55,044 nucleotides of DNA from Prevotella sp. (GCA_017475265.1 JAFVFY010000037.1:1-55044), one strand, 5' to 3'. Shown: positions 7,918-16,264, counted from the stretch's first letter. Notes: a model not told the origin generated them from the letters alone. A program made the numbers and translations.

Positions 7918-8010
7918 TCAATACTCCTCGTCGCCGTCACCTACGACCGCAAGACCAAGGAGCACCGCTGCGAGATAGAGACCATATCACACTCGACGGC
8001 GTGAAGCATA

Positions 8011-8886
8011 CTAGGCATTTATAGTGACTGAAAGGCGCTGGGGGTCGAAGGTCACCCCTTTGCCTTTCTCAATAAAACGGCCGAGTGCGCCCTGACTGGC
8101 CAGCTCACGGGGAGTGCCCATGAGCAGCCCTTCGCTGCGGGTCATCAGCCAAATGGTGTCGGCGGCCTGGAGGGTGAGCTCCAGGTCGTGGGTGGAGAGG
8201 AAGATGGTCTTGGAGGCTTCGTGACTGATGCGGCGGAGCAGGAGCAGCATGTCCACTTTGCTGGGATAGTCGAGGAAGGCCGTCGGCTCATCGAGGAAGA
8301 TGATGTCTGTCTGCTGGGCCAGTGCCTTGGCAATCATCACTTTCTGCCGCTCGCCATCGCTAAGGGTGCCTACCTGCCGGTCGGCAAGGTGCGGTATGCC
8401 TACTTGGGCGATGGCATCGTTTACAGCCTCATCGTCGGAAGCAGAGAGTCGTCCCCAGAAACCGGTGTAGGGCGAACGGCCCATGGCTACCAGTTCGCGG
8501 GCAGTCATCAGGCCTACGTCGGGCTTCTCCGTAAGCACCACGCCGATGGTTTGTGCCAGCTCCTTAGGACTATAGTCCTCTAAAGATTTGAGATTTGAGG
8601 ATTGAGAATTGAGATTTGAGGATTGAGAATTGAGATTTGAGGATTGAGAATTGAGATTTGAGGATTGAGATTTGAGTTTTATGCTGCCAGAGAGGGGAGG
8701 CTGGAAGCCGGAGAGTGTGCGCAGCAGCGTACTCTTGCCTATGCCGTTCTCGCCCATGAGGCAGGTCAGCTCACCACTATGAATGGTTCCGTTCACACCG
8801 CTGGCTACGATGCGAACGGAACCCTTGGTTTTATATCCGATGCTGAGGTCGGACAGTATTATTTGACTATTGGACAATCTACTCAA
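8011..8886 (-). CDS. ABC transporter ATP-binding protein, siderophore/cobalamin/heme type
   Basis: FecE/BtuD-like ATPase, 291 residues. Walker A GENGIGKST (about residues 45-53), signature LSDGERQKVMIAKAL, Walker B IIFLDEP, and the switch His in LSTHDLELTLQ are all present, so it should be active in powering uptake of an iron complex or corrinoid across the inner membrane. Two oddities. The only usable start is TTG at 8886, with an in-frame stop 15 bp upstream, inside a low-complexity repeat. Residues about 74-100 consist of a SQSSNLN heptapeptide repeat coded by an in-frame 21-bp DNA repeat. Its likely permease partner lies 4 kb away on the other strand (12878-13900). Confidence 0.88.
   Translation of the reverse strand: MSRLSNSQIILSDLSIGYKTKGSVRIVASGVNGTIHSGELTCLMGENGIGKSTLLRTLSGFQPPLSGSIKLKSQSSNLNSQSSNLNSQSSNLNSQSSNLKSLEDYSPKELAQTIGVVLTEKPDVGLMTARELVAMGRSPYTGFWGRLSASDDEAVNDAIAQVGIPHLADRQVGTLSDGERQKVMIAKALAQQTDIIFLDEPTAFLDYPSKVDMLLLLRRISHEASKTIFLSTHDLELTLQAADTIWLMTRSEGLLMGTPRELASQGALGRFIEKGKGVTFDPQRLSVTINA
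8584..8680. repeat. Heptamer array inside the ABC ATPase gene (CTCAANN family)
   Basis: Four or so copies of a 21-bp unit made of three heptamers of the form NNTTGAG (on the minus strand CTCAANN). The period is a multiple of three, so the array is translated as SQSSNLN repeats between Walker A and the signature motif, where the protein tolerates a loop. The same heptamer builds the arrays at 46565-46621 and 49441-49562. Confidence 0.85.
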
Positions 8887-8925
8887 TTTACTATTTGACT
8901 ATTTACTATTTGACAATTGGGTATT
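8861..8925. repeat. ACTATTTG-type degenerate repeat at a gene junction
   Basis: Several 7-8 bp units (ACTATTTG, ACTATTT, ACAATTGG) fill the junction between the decayed protease and the ABC ATPase. They reach into the ATPase start: its TTG start codon and first residues are coded by the repeat. Confidence 0.65.
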
Positions 8926-10528
8926 TACCGATTCAGATACTTGCGGCCTTTGTAGATGACGAGGCCCCTCTGCGACTTGCCGACGCGCTGGCCCATCATG
9001 TTATAGACGGGAGCATCCACAGTGTACATTGTGGCGGGTGTAGCCTCGCGGTGCCCATTAGCGGCTTGAGTGTCAGTGCCGACGTCGGATTATGCATCAC
9101 TTCTCCCAGATAGTTGGTCCACTCGCTACGGGTGACGTAGGCACCGACGCTGATGACGCTCTCGTCGCAGACCGACGTGTTGAAGGCAATGGTGCCGTCG
9201 CCGTTCGTGTAGCCGTTTGCGGCAAAGTCGTAACTGCCATCGACGGAAGGAGGCGCAAAGAAACAGGGTTCGTCATTATTGTCTCCGTTGCACACCATCT
9301 TGATGGTCTGTCCGTCATGTCCCGCCTTGACAATCAGTGCATAGCGGTAGTCTGCATTTTCAATTTCGCATATCCGTAAGTTAAAAGAATAGGTAACTGC
9401 CTCTTCTCCATTCAACCTTACTACTGTCATCATATATCTGTAATAATAAGATACCGTCAAATACGGCTCTTCTGGCGTAGGATAACTGATTGCTCCCAGC
9501 ACCGTCTTCAGCTCTTCGTCCGTGGTGGAGAGGGTCTTAACAATCGACTGGTACCTGGAGCCAGCATTGCCACAACTGCTGATGACTGCGCGGCCTGGCT
9601 TGGTGCCGTTCTCCGTCAGCGTGGCTATGCTCCTGGCCAGCAGGTCACTGCCGTCGTGCAGCCCCAAGTAGTTGCCTAAGCTGATGTTGACCACGGTAGG
9701 CTTACCTACACTGGTGGCATAGTCGAAGATGTCCTTGATACATTCCACGATATTGGAATATGTTGTCCATGAGCCTAACCCACACAAAACGAGGTCGCCC
9801 TCAGGCGCCATGCCCTGCAGTCCGTTGCCCAGGTCGGAACCGCCAGCCGCTGACGAGACATGCGTACCATGCGAACTGCTTTCATAGTCGGTGGTCAGCG
9901 CCTTGATTTCTTCATCGGAGGTGTACTCTTCTTTTTCCCTGATTGGGTGTTCTATCACCTTGACGATGCGGGTGCTGCCGTCATCCTTGCGGAAGGCTGC
10001 GTGGTTGAAGTCAATGCCCTGGTCGATGATGCCCAGCACCACACCCTGACCCGTATATGCCTGGGGCAGTCCGGCCTCTATGCTTAGGGTCTCGTCGGCA
10101 GCCAGGTCAACGTTGGAAGCCTCGCGAGACTTGTCGTTCATCGGGTATAGTATCTCGTCAGCCGCCACGTAGCTGAACGCCTCCACCTGCTCTAATTGCA
10201 ACAGCTTGTCGGCAGGAACATTAAGCGCCACCACGTCGCCCAGCACGAAGCGCACCTTGATGCCCATCTGCTTTAACTGAGCCGTGGGGCACTCGGCACC
10301 CTTCTTCAGCGTGGCAATGGCCGACATGGAGCTTACCGTCCCATCGACGTTCAGTGTCACATCGATGCGGTCGGTCAATGCTTTGTGGTTGATGGCTTGA
10401 GCCTGCGTGCGGTACAGCGCTGCAGGCTGCTGTACCAGCTCAGTCAGCCGCTGGTCTATCTTCTGTGCCTGCATCGTCATGATACTCGTCATGGCGATGC
10501 AGGCCATAATAAACACCTTTCTCATCAT
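8925..10528 (-). pseudogene. Subtilisin-like (S8) secreted protease, catalytic Ser region lost
   Basis: A signal peptide (MMRKVFIMACIAMTSIMTMQA) is followed by a subtilase domain with catalytic Asp169 (LGIIDQGIDFNH), His220 (SSHGTHVSS) and the oxyanion Asn321 (ISSCGNAG), then a beta-rich insert. The block that should follow, with the GTSMA/P nucleophile serine, is absent: after GAYVTRSEWTNYLGEV the frame runs into unrelated residues and stops at 8996. In another frame the DNA just downstream codes a normal Bacteroidales C-terminal tail (YNMMGQRVGKSQRGLVIYKG, then RKYLNR and a stop at 8925). The simplest account is an internal deletion with a frameshift, leaving an inactive protease. Confidence 0.8.
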
Positions 10529-10537
10529 TTATAGAAT

Positions 10538-10663
10538 AACAACGGATTAAGACTGATTACACGGATTTCACGGATGATTTATTGTCTCCCCATCGAATCT
10601 GGAAGAAATCTGTGAAATCCATTATAATCCGTAAAATCCGTGTAATCCGTAAAATCCGTTGTT
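10538..10663. repeat. Interrupted inverted repeat of ACGGATT words
   Basis: GATTACACGGATTT (10555-10568) faces AAATCCGTGTAATC (10634-10647), perfect over 14 bp, and AACAACGGATT (10538-10548) faces AATCCGTTGTT (10653-10663). Each arm is itself made of degenerate 10-11 bp units. It fills the gap between the GH51 gene and the decayed protease and may end transcription. Confidence 0.7.
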
Positions 10664-10686
10664 GAAAAGAGTATGAATAATCCAAG

Positions 10687-12756
10687 TTATAGACTGTAGG
10701 TAAGCATGACCATTGTGTAGGGAGGAAGGTCAAGGGTGAACTTCTTCTGGGCCTTCACCTGCTCAGTCTGCGGGGCGATGGGCTGTGCGTCGTAGTTGTT
10801 CTCGTCGTCGGCCTTTCCTGTAAGGGTGGTCTTCGTTGCCATACCCTTCAGGCCGAAGCGTGAGAGGTTGACGTTGGCTTTTTTTGCATCGGCGCTGGCA
10901 TTGACGAGCTTCACGAAGAGCTGGCGGGTCTTCACGTTGAGGATAACCGACTGTCCGTAGTGCACGTCCTCCTGTGGCTGGACGACACCCTTCTCGTCGC
11001 CCTCGAAGCTGACGCAATCGCCGTAGAAGTACTGTCCGGCACTCTGTCCGAACATCTGCTGTACATAGTACGAACAGGTGAGGTAGGGACGCTCATTGTC
11101 GAAGTAGATGAGGTCGGGATTCCAGTTGGTGTTGTCGCGGCGGGCAAAGAGGGGGGCGTATGAGGTCATGCAGACGACGTCGCCATTGCGCTCCACGTGG
11201 AGCAGGTAGAGACCCTCGGCCAGGGCGTCGATGAGCTTCTTGTCCTTGGCGGCATACTCACCCAGGTAGACCTTCGTCTTGCGGTCGCGGGGGTACTTGT
11301 CATACTGGCGGCTCTTCAGGAAGTAGTCGTTCTTCTCGTAGTAGTGCTCGTCGATGATGGGCATGCCCAGCTCCTCGGCCAGTTTCCATCCTGCCTCATA
11401 GTCAGGGTTTTCCGGGTGCGATCCAGGGCCGGCAGTTCCGACGATGACAATGTCGGGATACTTTTCCGTCACCTTATTATATATATAGCGGAAGCGCTCA
11501 ATGAATTCCGGCGATATTTTCTCCTCGTTACCCAGGCCCAGGTACTTCAGGTTGAAAGGCTGAGGGTGTCCGGCGTCGGCACGCATTTTTGCCCACTTCG
11601 ACGTGGCGGGGTCGCCATTGGCCCACTCAATGAGGTCGAGGGCGTCCTGCACCCACTCGTCCATCTGGTCCATGGGTACTACCTCCTGTGCCTGTTTGGG
11701 CCACATGCCCCAGCCGCCGTTGGTTCCCTGACAGCTGACGCCACAAGGCAGGATGGGCACGGGCTGCATGCCGAGGTCTTCGCAGAACTGGAAGTACTCA
11801 TAGTAGCCAAGCCCCATCGACTGGTGGTAGCCCCAAGTGTTCTTCAGTCCCTGGCGCTTGTGGCGCGGGCCGATGGTGTTCTTCCAACGATAGGTGTCCC
11901 AGAAGCCGTCGCCGCCGCCATGCACCACACATCCACCGGGGAAGCGCATGAACTTCGGCTGCAGGTCGGCGAGTGCCTGTGCCAGGTCTTTGCGCAGGCC
12001 GTGGCCCTTGTAGGTGTCCTGAGGCATAAGCGAGATATCGTCGAGACGCACTTCGCCCTCGTTGAGCACGAGCAGCTGCAGGGCAGCTTTCTTGCTGTCG
12101 GCATTGGGCGTAAGGGTGGCCTTGTACTCGTGCCAAAGGTCCTCAGCCGACAGCTTGCCGTCCTTGAGTTCCGGTTTCTGATAGGCGACGGTTTCAAAGA
12201 TGGTGTCGGCCAGCAGCTTAGCTTCCTTGCCCCATCCCTGCGGCTCGACGAGAGCCACGCGGATCTGCTTGGGCTGGCCTATATTGACCAGACGCATGGA
12301 GAAGTCGTACTTGGCACCGGCCTTGAGCACAATGCCGTCGAAGCCGTCGTTCTGCAGTCCGAAGCCCCTCCAGCCTTTATAGTCGTAGAACTCCTTAGCA
12401 CGCTCCACATGCAGCTGCAATTCTGTATTTGAGATGTAGGGCCGGGTGTAGCTCTGAAGTCCGGGGATGCCTGTTGTGGTGGGGCGTACGTAGCCGAGGG
12501 AGTGGCCCGGGCGTATGATCTTCCATGCCGTCATCGGTCCCCATCCGTCCTTTTCGTTGGCGTTGTACTCAAAGCCTCCGTTCTGGATGAGTTCGGCATA
12601 GAGACCGCCGTCGGCACTTGACGAGATGTCTTCAAAGAAGATGCCGATAAGTTCGTCACTAATGGCCTTGCCACCGGCAGGGGCCTTCATCGTTTTCTGG
12701 GCGCTCAGTCCCAGGGTTGCTGCTGATAGTGCAGCGCAAAGCAGTAGTCGTTTCAT
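10687..12756 (-). CDS. Alpha-L-arabinofuranosidase, GH51
   Basis: A 689-residue secreted or periplasmic glycosidase removing terminal arabinofuranose from arabinoxylan or arabinan side chains. It has a signal peptide (MKRLLLCAALSAATLGLSAQ), an N-terminal carbohydrate-binding-like beta domain (to about residue 250), the TIM barrel, and a C-terminal beta domain. GH51 marks are FMRFPGGCVVHG (about 269-280), the acid/base Glu411 in LGLGNEE, and the nucleophile Glu500 in VYLGEYAA. Length fits the Bacteroidales GH51 group with an added N-terminal domain. A -7 box (TATCTTTG) lies at 12792-12799 on the minus strand. There are no SusC/D genes nearby, so this is not part of a visible polysaccharide utilisation locus. 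Confidence 0.92.
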   Translation of the reverse strand: MKRLLLCAALSAATLGLSAQKTMKAPAGGKAISDELIGIFFEDISSSADGGLYAELIQNGGFEYNANEKDGWGPMTAWKIIRPGHSLGYVRPTTTGIPGLQSYTRPYISNTELQLHVERAKEFYDYKGWRGFGLQNDGFDGIVLKAGAKYDFSMRLVNIGQPKQIRVALVEPQGWGKEAKLLADTIFETVAYQKPELKDGKLSAEDLWHEYKATLTPNADSKKAALQLLVLNEGEVRLDDISLMPQDTYKGHGLRKDLAQALADLQPKFMRFPGGCVVHGGGDGFWDTYRWKNTIGPRHKRQGLKNTWGYHQSMGLGYYEYFQFCEDLGMQPVPILPCGVSCQGTNGGWGMWPKQAQEVVPMDQMDEWVQDALDLIEWANGDPATSKWAKMRADAGHPQPFNLKYLGLGNEEKISPEFIERFRYIYNKVTEKYPDIVIVGTAGPGSHPENPDYEAGWKLAEELGMPIIDEHYYEKNDYFLKSRQYDKYPRDRKTKVYLGEYAAKDKKLIDALAEGLYLLHVERNGDVVCMTSYAPLFARRDNTNWNPDLIYFDNERPYLTCSYYVQQMFGQSAGQYFYGDCVSFEGDEKGVVQPQEDVHYGQSVILNVKTRQLFVKLVNASADAKKANVNLSRFGLKGMATKTTLTGKADDENNYDAQPIAPQTEQVKAQKKFTLDLPPYTMVMLTYSL

Positions 12757-12877
12757 GATAGTAATAAACTTAAAGTATCGTAATTTTTGGGCAAAGATAC
12801 AACTTTTCTTTGGATTTTAAGTAATTTTGCCTTCGGTTTTTAATATTGTTTGTGAATTTTGGTCTATCCGCCTGATA

Positions 12878-13900
12878 ATGAAAGCTAAGACAATAGCCCT
12901 TCTGGCCCTGTTGATAATCATCTGCGGACTGTTTGCGCTCAACCTGTTTGAGGGCAGCATACACATCCCCGCCGGCGATGTGCTCAGCATCTTGCTGGGG
13001 CGTGGTGAAGGGCTTAAACCTTCGTGGCAGTATATTGTCTTGGAGAACCGTCTGCCCCAGGCTGTCACGGCGCTGCTCTGTGGTAGTGCGCTGGCCGTTG
13101 CCGGTCTGCTGCTTCAGACGGCTTTCCGCAACCCCTTGGCCGACCCTTCCATCTTTGGAATCAGCAGCGGCGCAGGACTCTGCGTGGCTCTTACCATGTT
13201 TGTTCTGGGAGGAAGCATCGGCGTGGGGGCGTTGCAGCTGAGCGGTTTCGTAGCTGTCATCACGGCGGCCTTCTTGGGAGCGATGACGGTAACGGCCATC
13301 ATCTTTTTCTTCTCCACGATGGTACGTAGTCACGTCATGCTGCTCATCATCGGAATCATGGTGGGCTATCTCTCGGCTTCAGCCATTACGCTGCTCAATT
13401 TCTTCGCCACCGACGAGGGGGTGAAGTCGTACATGGTGTGGGGCATGGGGTCGTTCAGTGGTGTCTCAATGGCCAACCTTCCACTTTTCTCCACGGCCAC
13501 ATTGCTGGGACTCGTGGGGGCTATGCTGCTCATCAAACCGCTGAACGCGCTGATGCTCGGCGACCGTTATGCCGAGAACCTGGGGGTGAACATCGGACGT
13601 CTGCGTCGTTGGCTCCTCATCATTACCGGCTTACTTACGGCCATTACAACAGCTTTCTGCGGGCCTATTACCTTCATCGGTCTGGCCGTGCCCCACATTG
13701 CCCGCCTTCTATTCCGTACTGATGACCATCGGCTGCTGCTTCCTGCCACGATGCTCTGCGGAGCCACCATCGCTTTGCTCTGCAACGCCATCTGTCATCT
13801 GCCGGGCGAGAACGGAATAATCCCCCTAGGGGCCATCACCCCTCTCATGGGTGCCCCGGTTATCATTTACATTGTGGTAAAAGGTATGAAGGGAGAGTGA
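12878..13900 (+). CDS. ABC transporter permease, FecCD/BtuC family
   Basis: A 340-residue inner-membrane permease for an iron siderophore, heme or cobalamin. Starts at MKAKTIALLALL (12878); an in-frame start at 12827 would add a non-conserved stretch. Typical family marks are RLPQAVTALLCGSALAVAG, LADPSIFGISSGAG, SYMVWGMGSFSG, TAFCGPITFIGLAVPHIARL and the C-terminal GAPVIIYIVVKG. About ten transmembrane helices are expected. A -7 box TAATTTTG is at 12822-12829. The ATPase of the same type lies 4 kb away in the opposite orientation (8011-8886), and no periplasmic binding protein is present, so the usual binding protein-permease-ATPase operon has been broken up. Confidence 0.92.
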   Translation: MKAKTIALLALLIIICGLFALNLFEGSIHIPAGDVLSILLGRGEGLKPSWQYIVLENRLPQAVTALLCGSALAVAGLLLQTAFRNPLADPSIFGISSGAGLCVALTMFVLGGSIGVGALQLSGFVAVITAAFLGAMTVTAIIFFFSTMVRSHVMLLIIGIMVGYLSASAITLLNFFATDEGVKSYMVWGMGSFSGVSMANLPLFSTATLLGLVGAMLLIKPLNALMLGDRYAENLGVNIGRLRRWLLIITGLLTAITTAFCGPITFIGLAVPHIARLLFRTDDHRLLLPATMLCGATIALLCNAICHLPGENGIIPLGAITPLMGAPVIIYIVVKGMKGE

Positions 13901-13908
13901 GGGAAGGC

Positions 13909-14901
13909 CTACAGCCATCCGTTATCCTTGTACCATTGTATGGTGATGGGTACTCCCTGTTCCAGCGTGTATTGTGGCTTATAGCCCAGCTCATCGATGG
14001 CGGGCTGGATGTCACACCGCCAGTTGCGCTGCTTCAATATGTGGTACTTGTCGTTGTTGAGGGCTGTAATCTTTCCCGTGAGGTGCCCAATCTTGTCGCC
14101 GAAGAAGGTGATGATGCGCAACACCCAGATGGGAGCCTTTACACGTATCCACCAGGGGGTTCCCAGTTCACGACGTATAAGGTTGGAGAATGTTGACGAC
14201 TGGTATACCTGTCCGTCGCTGAGGAAATATTTCCGTCCTGTCTGCCCACGTTCACAGGCAAGGAATACGGCTTGCACGACATCCAGCACATAGACGAAGG
14301 TGATGTCCTGCCGACGATAGCCAACGGCGAAATCAGTATGCTGCTTGATGCTCTGCGCCATAAGGAAATAATCTCGTTCACGTGGACCGTAAACGCCCGT
14401 GGGACGGAGCACTACGTAGGGAAAAGTGATAGAGTCCAGCCACTGCTCTGCCTCCAGTTTACTGCGGCCGTAGTGGGTGTTGGGCTTCGGCGTGTCGGTC
14501 TCGCGAATCTCCTCGTAGGGTTGCTTCTCCCGGATGGCTCCGAAGATGCTCAGAGAACTGATGTATACGAAGCGCTTCAAGGGCATCTTCAGCGTGAGGA
14601 GTGCGTTGACGAGATTCTTTGTCCCCTCGGTATTGATGCGGTAGAAGTCCTTCGGGTCCAGGCACTTGGTGACTCCGGCGGCGTGAACCACATAGTCAAA
14701 CTCATGGTCACGAAGCTGTTCCGTGAGCCTTTCCTGCGACGAGAGGTCCAGTTCGATGAAGTTGATACGCGGGTCGGTAAGGAAGTCTTTCTTACTGCTT
14801 CGCCGCATGGCTGCCCATGTGTCGAAACCACGCCGCAAGGCCTCCTCAACAATGAACGAGCCAATGAACCCACTGGCTCCGGTAATGAGAATCTTTTCCA
14901 T
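13909..14901 (-). CDS. NAD-dependent epimerase/dehydratase (extended SDR)
   Basis: A 330-residue extended short-chain dehydrogenase. The dinucleotide-binding motif GASGFIG is at residues 8-14, with the downstream Asp (ELDLSS), VVHAAGVT, the catalytic YGRSK (YxxxK) and RPTGVYGPRERD. Substrate is probably a nucleotide sugar or a related small molecule; the C-terminal part that decides it is not diagnostic. It faces the permease gene tail to tail with an 8-bp gap. Two tandem copies of a consensus promoter precede it at 14921-15033. Confidence 0.85.
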   Translation of the reverse strand: MEKILITGASGFIGSFIVEEALRRGFDTWAAMRRSSKKDFLTDPRINFIELDLSSQERLTEQLRDHEFDYVVHAAGVTKCLDPKDFYRINTEGTKNLVNALLTLKMPLKRFVYISSLSIFGAIREKQPYEEIRETDTPKPNTHYGRSKLEAEQWLDSITFPYVVLRPTGVYGPRERDYFLMAQSIKQHTDFAVGYRRQDITFVYVLDVVQAVFLACERGQTGRKYFLSDGQVYQSSTFSNLIRRELGTPWWIRVKAPIWVLRIITFFGDKIGHLTGKITALNNDKYHILKQRNWRCDIQPAIDELGYKPQYTLEQGVPITIQWYKDNGWL

Positions 14902-14920
14902 ATCTTGTCAATTTCGTGTG

Positions 14921-15033
14921 CAAAGTTACGAAAAGTCGAGAGCAAAACAAAAGAATTCATTCTTTTTTTTGCCGAGACGGAGTAACTTCGCCATTTTCAT
15001 GGCAAAGTTACGAAAAGTCAAGCACAAAACAAA
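14921..15033 (-). promoter_or_regulatory. Tandemly duplicated promoter with palindrome
   Basis: An 82-bp unit is repeated twice. Each copy carries, on the minus strand, TTTG-N19-TAACTTTG (copy 1: 14951-14948 and 14928-14921; copy 2: 15033-15030 and 15010-15003). Beyond each -33 box is a small palindrome with a T-run (AAAAGAAT/ATTCTTTT in copy 1, AAAGAAAC/GTTTCTTT in copy 2). The proximal copy starts transcription about 14 bp before the epimerase start codon. The palindromes sit upstream of each promoter, so they may block read-through. Confidence 0.7.
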
Positions 15034-15136
15034 GAAACACGTTTCTTTTTTTGTTGAGACGGAGAAGTTTCCTTGAAACAGCCGTTCATGAACAGCACGA
15101 GTGCCGAGCTAACTGATGGACAGAATAGAACCTGTA

Positions 15137-15227
15137 GAAGTAAAACAAGTTGTTTTACCCCAGAGAAGTCCGTCATAACCCTCAGAAAAAACGGCTTTTT
15201 CCATACCAAAACAACTTGTTTTACTTC
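15137..15227. repeat. Perfect 20-bp inverted repeat
   Basis: GAAGTAAAACAAGTTGTTTT (15137-15156) faces its exact complement at 15208-15227, separated by 51 bp. Each arm contains its own palindrome, AAAACAA-G-TTGTTTT. The loop contains AAAAAACGGCTTTTT, the core also seen at 319-380 and about 38785. No promoter box is seen in the loop. Confidence 0.8.
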
Positions 15228-15312
15228 GGTGAAACTTAGTGATACTTTCAGAGAAAGCCGTACCTTCCTTAACCAACAATAGTTCAGACGGTTACGACAA
15301 ACAGCTTTGGTC

Positions 15313-15402
15313 TTATGTCAACCTCTGTCAACCTCTGACAACCTCTAAGAGGTTGCAACCCCAGTGTTTATCGGCATTCTGTCAACCTGACAACCTAAAA
15401 TC
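15313..15402. repeat. CAACCTCTG-type degenerate tandem repeat
   Basis: Three adjacent copies of a TCAACCTCTG/ACAACCTCT unit (10-11 bp) followed by AAGAGGTTG, which is the same word inverted, and two further copies about 50 bp on (TCAACCTGACAACCT). Lies in gene-free DNA between the epimerase promoter and the decayed gene at 15451. Confidence 0.6.
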
Positions 15403-15450
15403 AAAAAATCTCTATATGAAATAAAAAAAGCGCTGGTTTGCAGCATCGCC

Positions 15451-15815
15451 TCAAGCTGTAACGAACACTATTTCTACTCCCTTCGTGCTCCTGTCCGCCT
15501 CTGTGGTGACGTCGTAATACAGGCTATTCAGTCCTTCGTGTGCCCGTCCGTCGCCGGCAGACGGGGCAGGACCTTCTGGAACATCAGCACTAGGATGGGC
15601 ACGCGTCTGCTCCCTGCTGCCAGGGATTCGTTTTCTGTTGTTATAGATTCGTTATCCTCAACAATGGCAGCTATATCGTCGATCACTTCCTCGTCGTCGT
15701 AAAAGTCACCATCGTGTAGTAGCCCACGCTTCCAAGCTGCCGGATACTGAACTAAGGAATTGGATGTCGGGCCAGAAATGCTTCACGATGTCGTCCTGTA
15801 GCATACGATAGTCAA
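15451..15815 (-). pseudogene. Decayed gene of unknown family, frameshifted
   Basis: Protein-like stretches are found on the minus strand in successive frames: MLQDDIVKHFWPDIQFLS (about 15750-15800), then LLHDGDFYDDEEVIDDIAAI with SRRVPILVLMFQKVLPRL up to a stop at 15528-15530, then LNSLYYDVTTEADRSTKGVE and a stop at 15451-15453. They read as one gene broken by at least two frameshifts. Family unknown. On the plus strand a short tail (EYMLEIQGKQ, stop near 15870) may belong to another lost gene. Confidence 0.4.
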
Positions 15816-15886
15816 CGAATCAGGATTGCCGACGAGTACATGCTGGAGATTCAGGGCAAGCAGTAGCACCAATAGTCGTTCCTCAT

Positions 15887-15976
15887 ATTTCATACAGTCA
15901 GGCGGGTATTTCGTACATCAGGCACGAAATTATCCGCATCATTTCTTGCCCGTTTCAAAACAATTCACTATCTTTG
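15887..15976 (+). promoter_or_regulatory. Predicted LytTR operator and promoter of unit 1
   Basis: ATTTCATACA (15887-15896) and ATTTCGTACA (15908-15917) form a direct repeat with a 21-bp period. The -7 box TATCTTTG is at 15969-15976, 51 bp after the second repeat, and no good TTTG -33 box is present, as expected for an activator-dependent promoter. Two near-identical sites precede the units starting at 21378 and 23296, the latter coding a LytTR-domain protein. LytTR regulators bind pairs of short direct repeats two helical turns apart. Confidence 0.7.
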
Positions 15977-15982
15977 CACCGT

Positions 15983-16264
15983 CTTTCCGAATAACGGGGG
16001 GACACATACATACAAAAGGCGTTTTCTGGACGCTTTGGGTTTGACGCTTTGAGAATCTCGCAAATTCAATCTGATTGTCAAAAACAAAGCAACGGGAACG
16101 CCCCTTGGAAGTATAGTATTCGTATGCATTATATAATAATGTGTAAGTTTACATACATCCACGTGGGGCTTTCAGCGTTGCTCGGTTAGACAATCAGGGC
16201 GATGCGAGAGCCTTCAAAGCGTGGACCGGGCACAGAACTGGCTCCACGTTTTTTGTGTGTATGT
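15983..16264 (+). ncRNA. Predicted structured leader RNA of the vWA-PP2C-kinase unit
   Basis: About 340 nt separate the -7 box from the vWA start codon and code no convincing protein. Helices seen: GCTTTGGGTTTGAC (16032-16045) with GTCAAAAACAAAGC (16077-16090), 12 pairs around a 2x2 internal loop; TATGCATTAT (16123-16132) with ATAATGTGTA (16136-16145), 10 pairs; GCGTTGCTC (16175-16183) with GGGCGATGC (16197-16205), 9 pairs; and the terminator at 16219-16254. ACATACATACAAAA (16004-16017) can pair over 14 bases with TTTTGTGTGTATGT (16251-16264), which includes the terminator T-run. A switch between termination and read-through is therefore possible. It does not match RNase P, tmRNA or SRP RNA by eye. 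Confidence 0.55.
16219..16254 (+). terminator. Intrinsic terminator inside the leader, upstream of the vWA gene
   Basis: CGTGGA (16220-16225) pairs with TCCACG (16243-16248), followed directly by six T. It would end the leader as a separate RNA of about 270 nt unless bypassed. Confidence 0.65.

Noticed and set aside
11197-12432. A 411-codon open frame opposite the GH51 gene
   Set aside because: The GH51 gene on the minus strand has a signal peptide and complete catalytic motifs. The opposite frame shows no family features and is an antisense shadow.
15983-16264. tmRNA, RNase P RNA, SRP RNA or 6S RNA
   Set aside because: None of the hallmark sequences of tmRNA, RNase P or SRP RNA could be seen. 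The closing helix alone is not enough to call 6S RNA.
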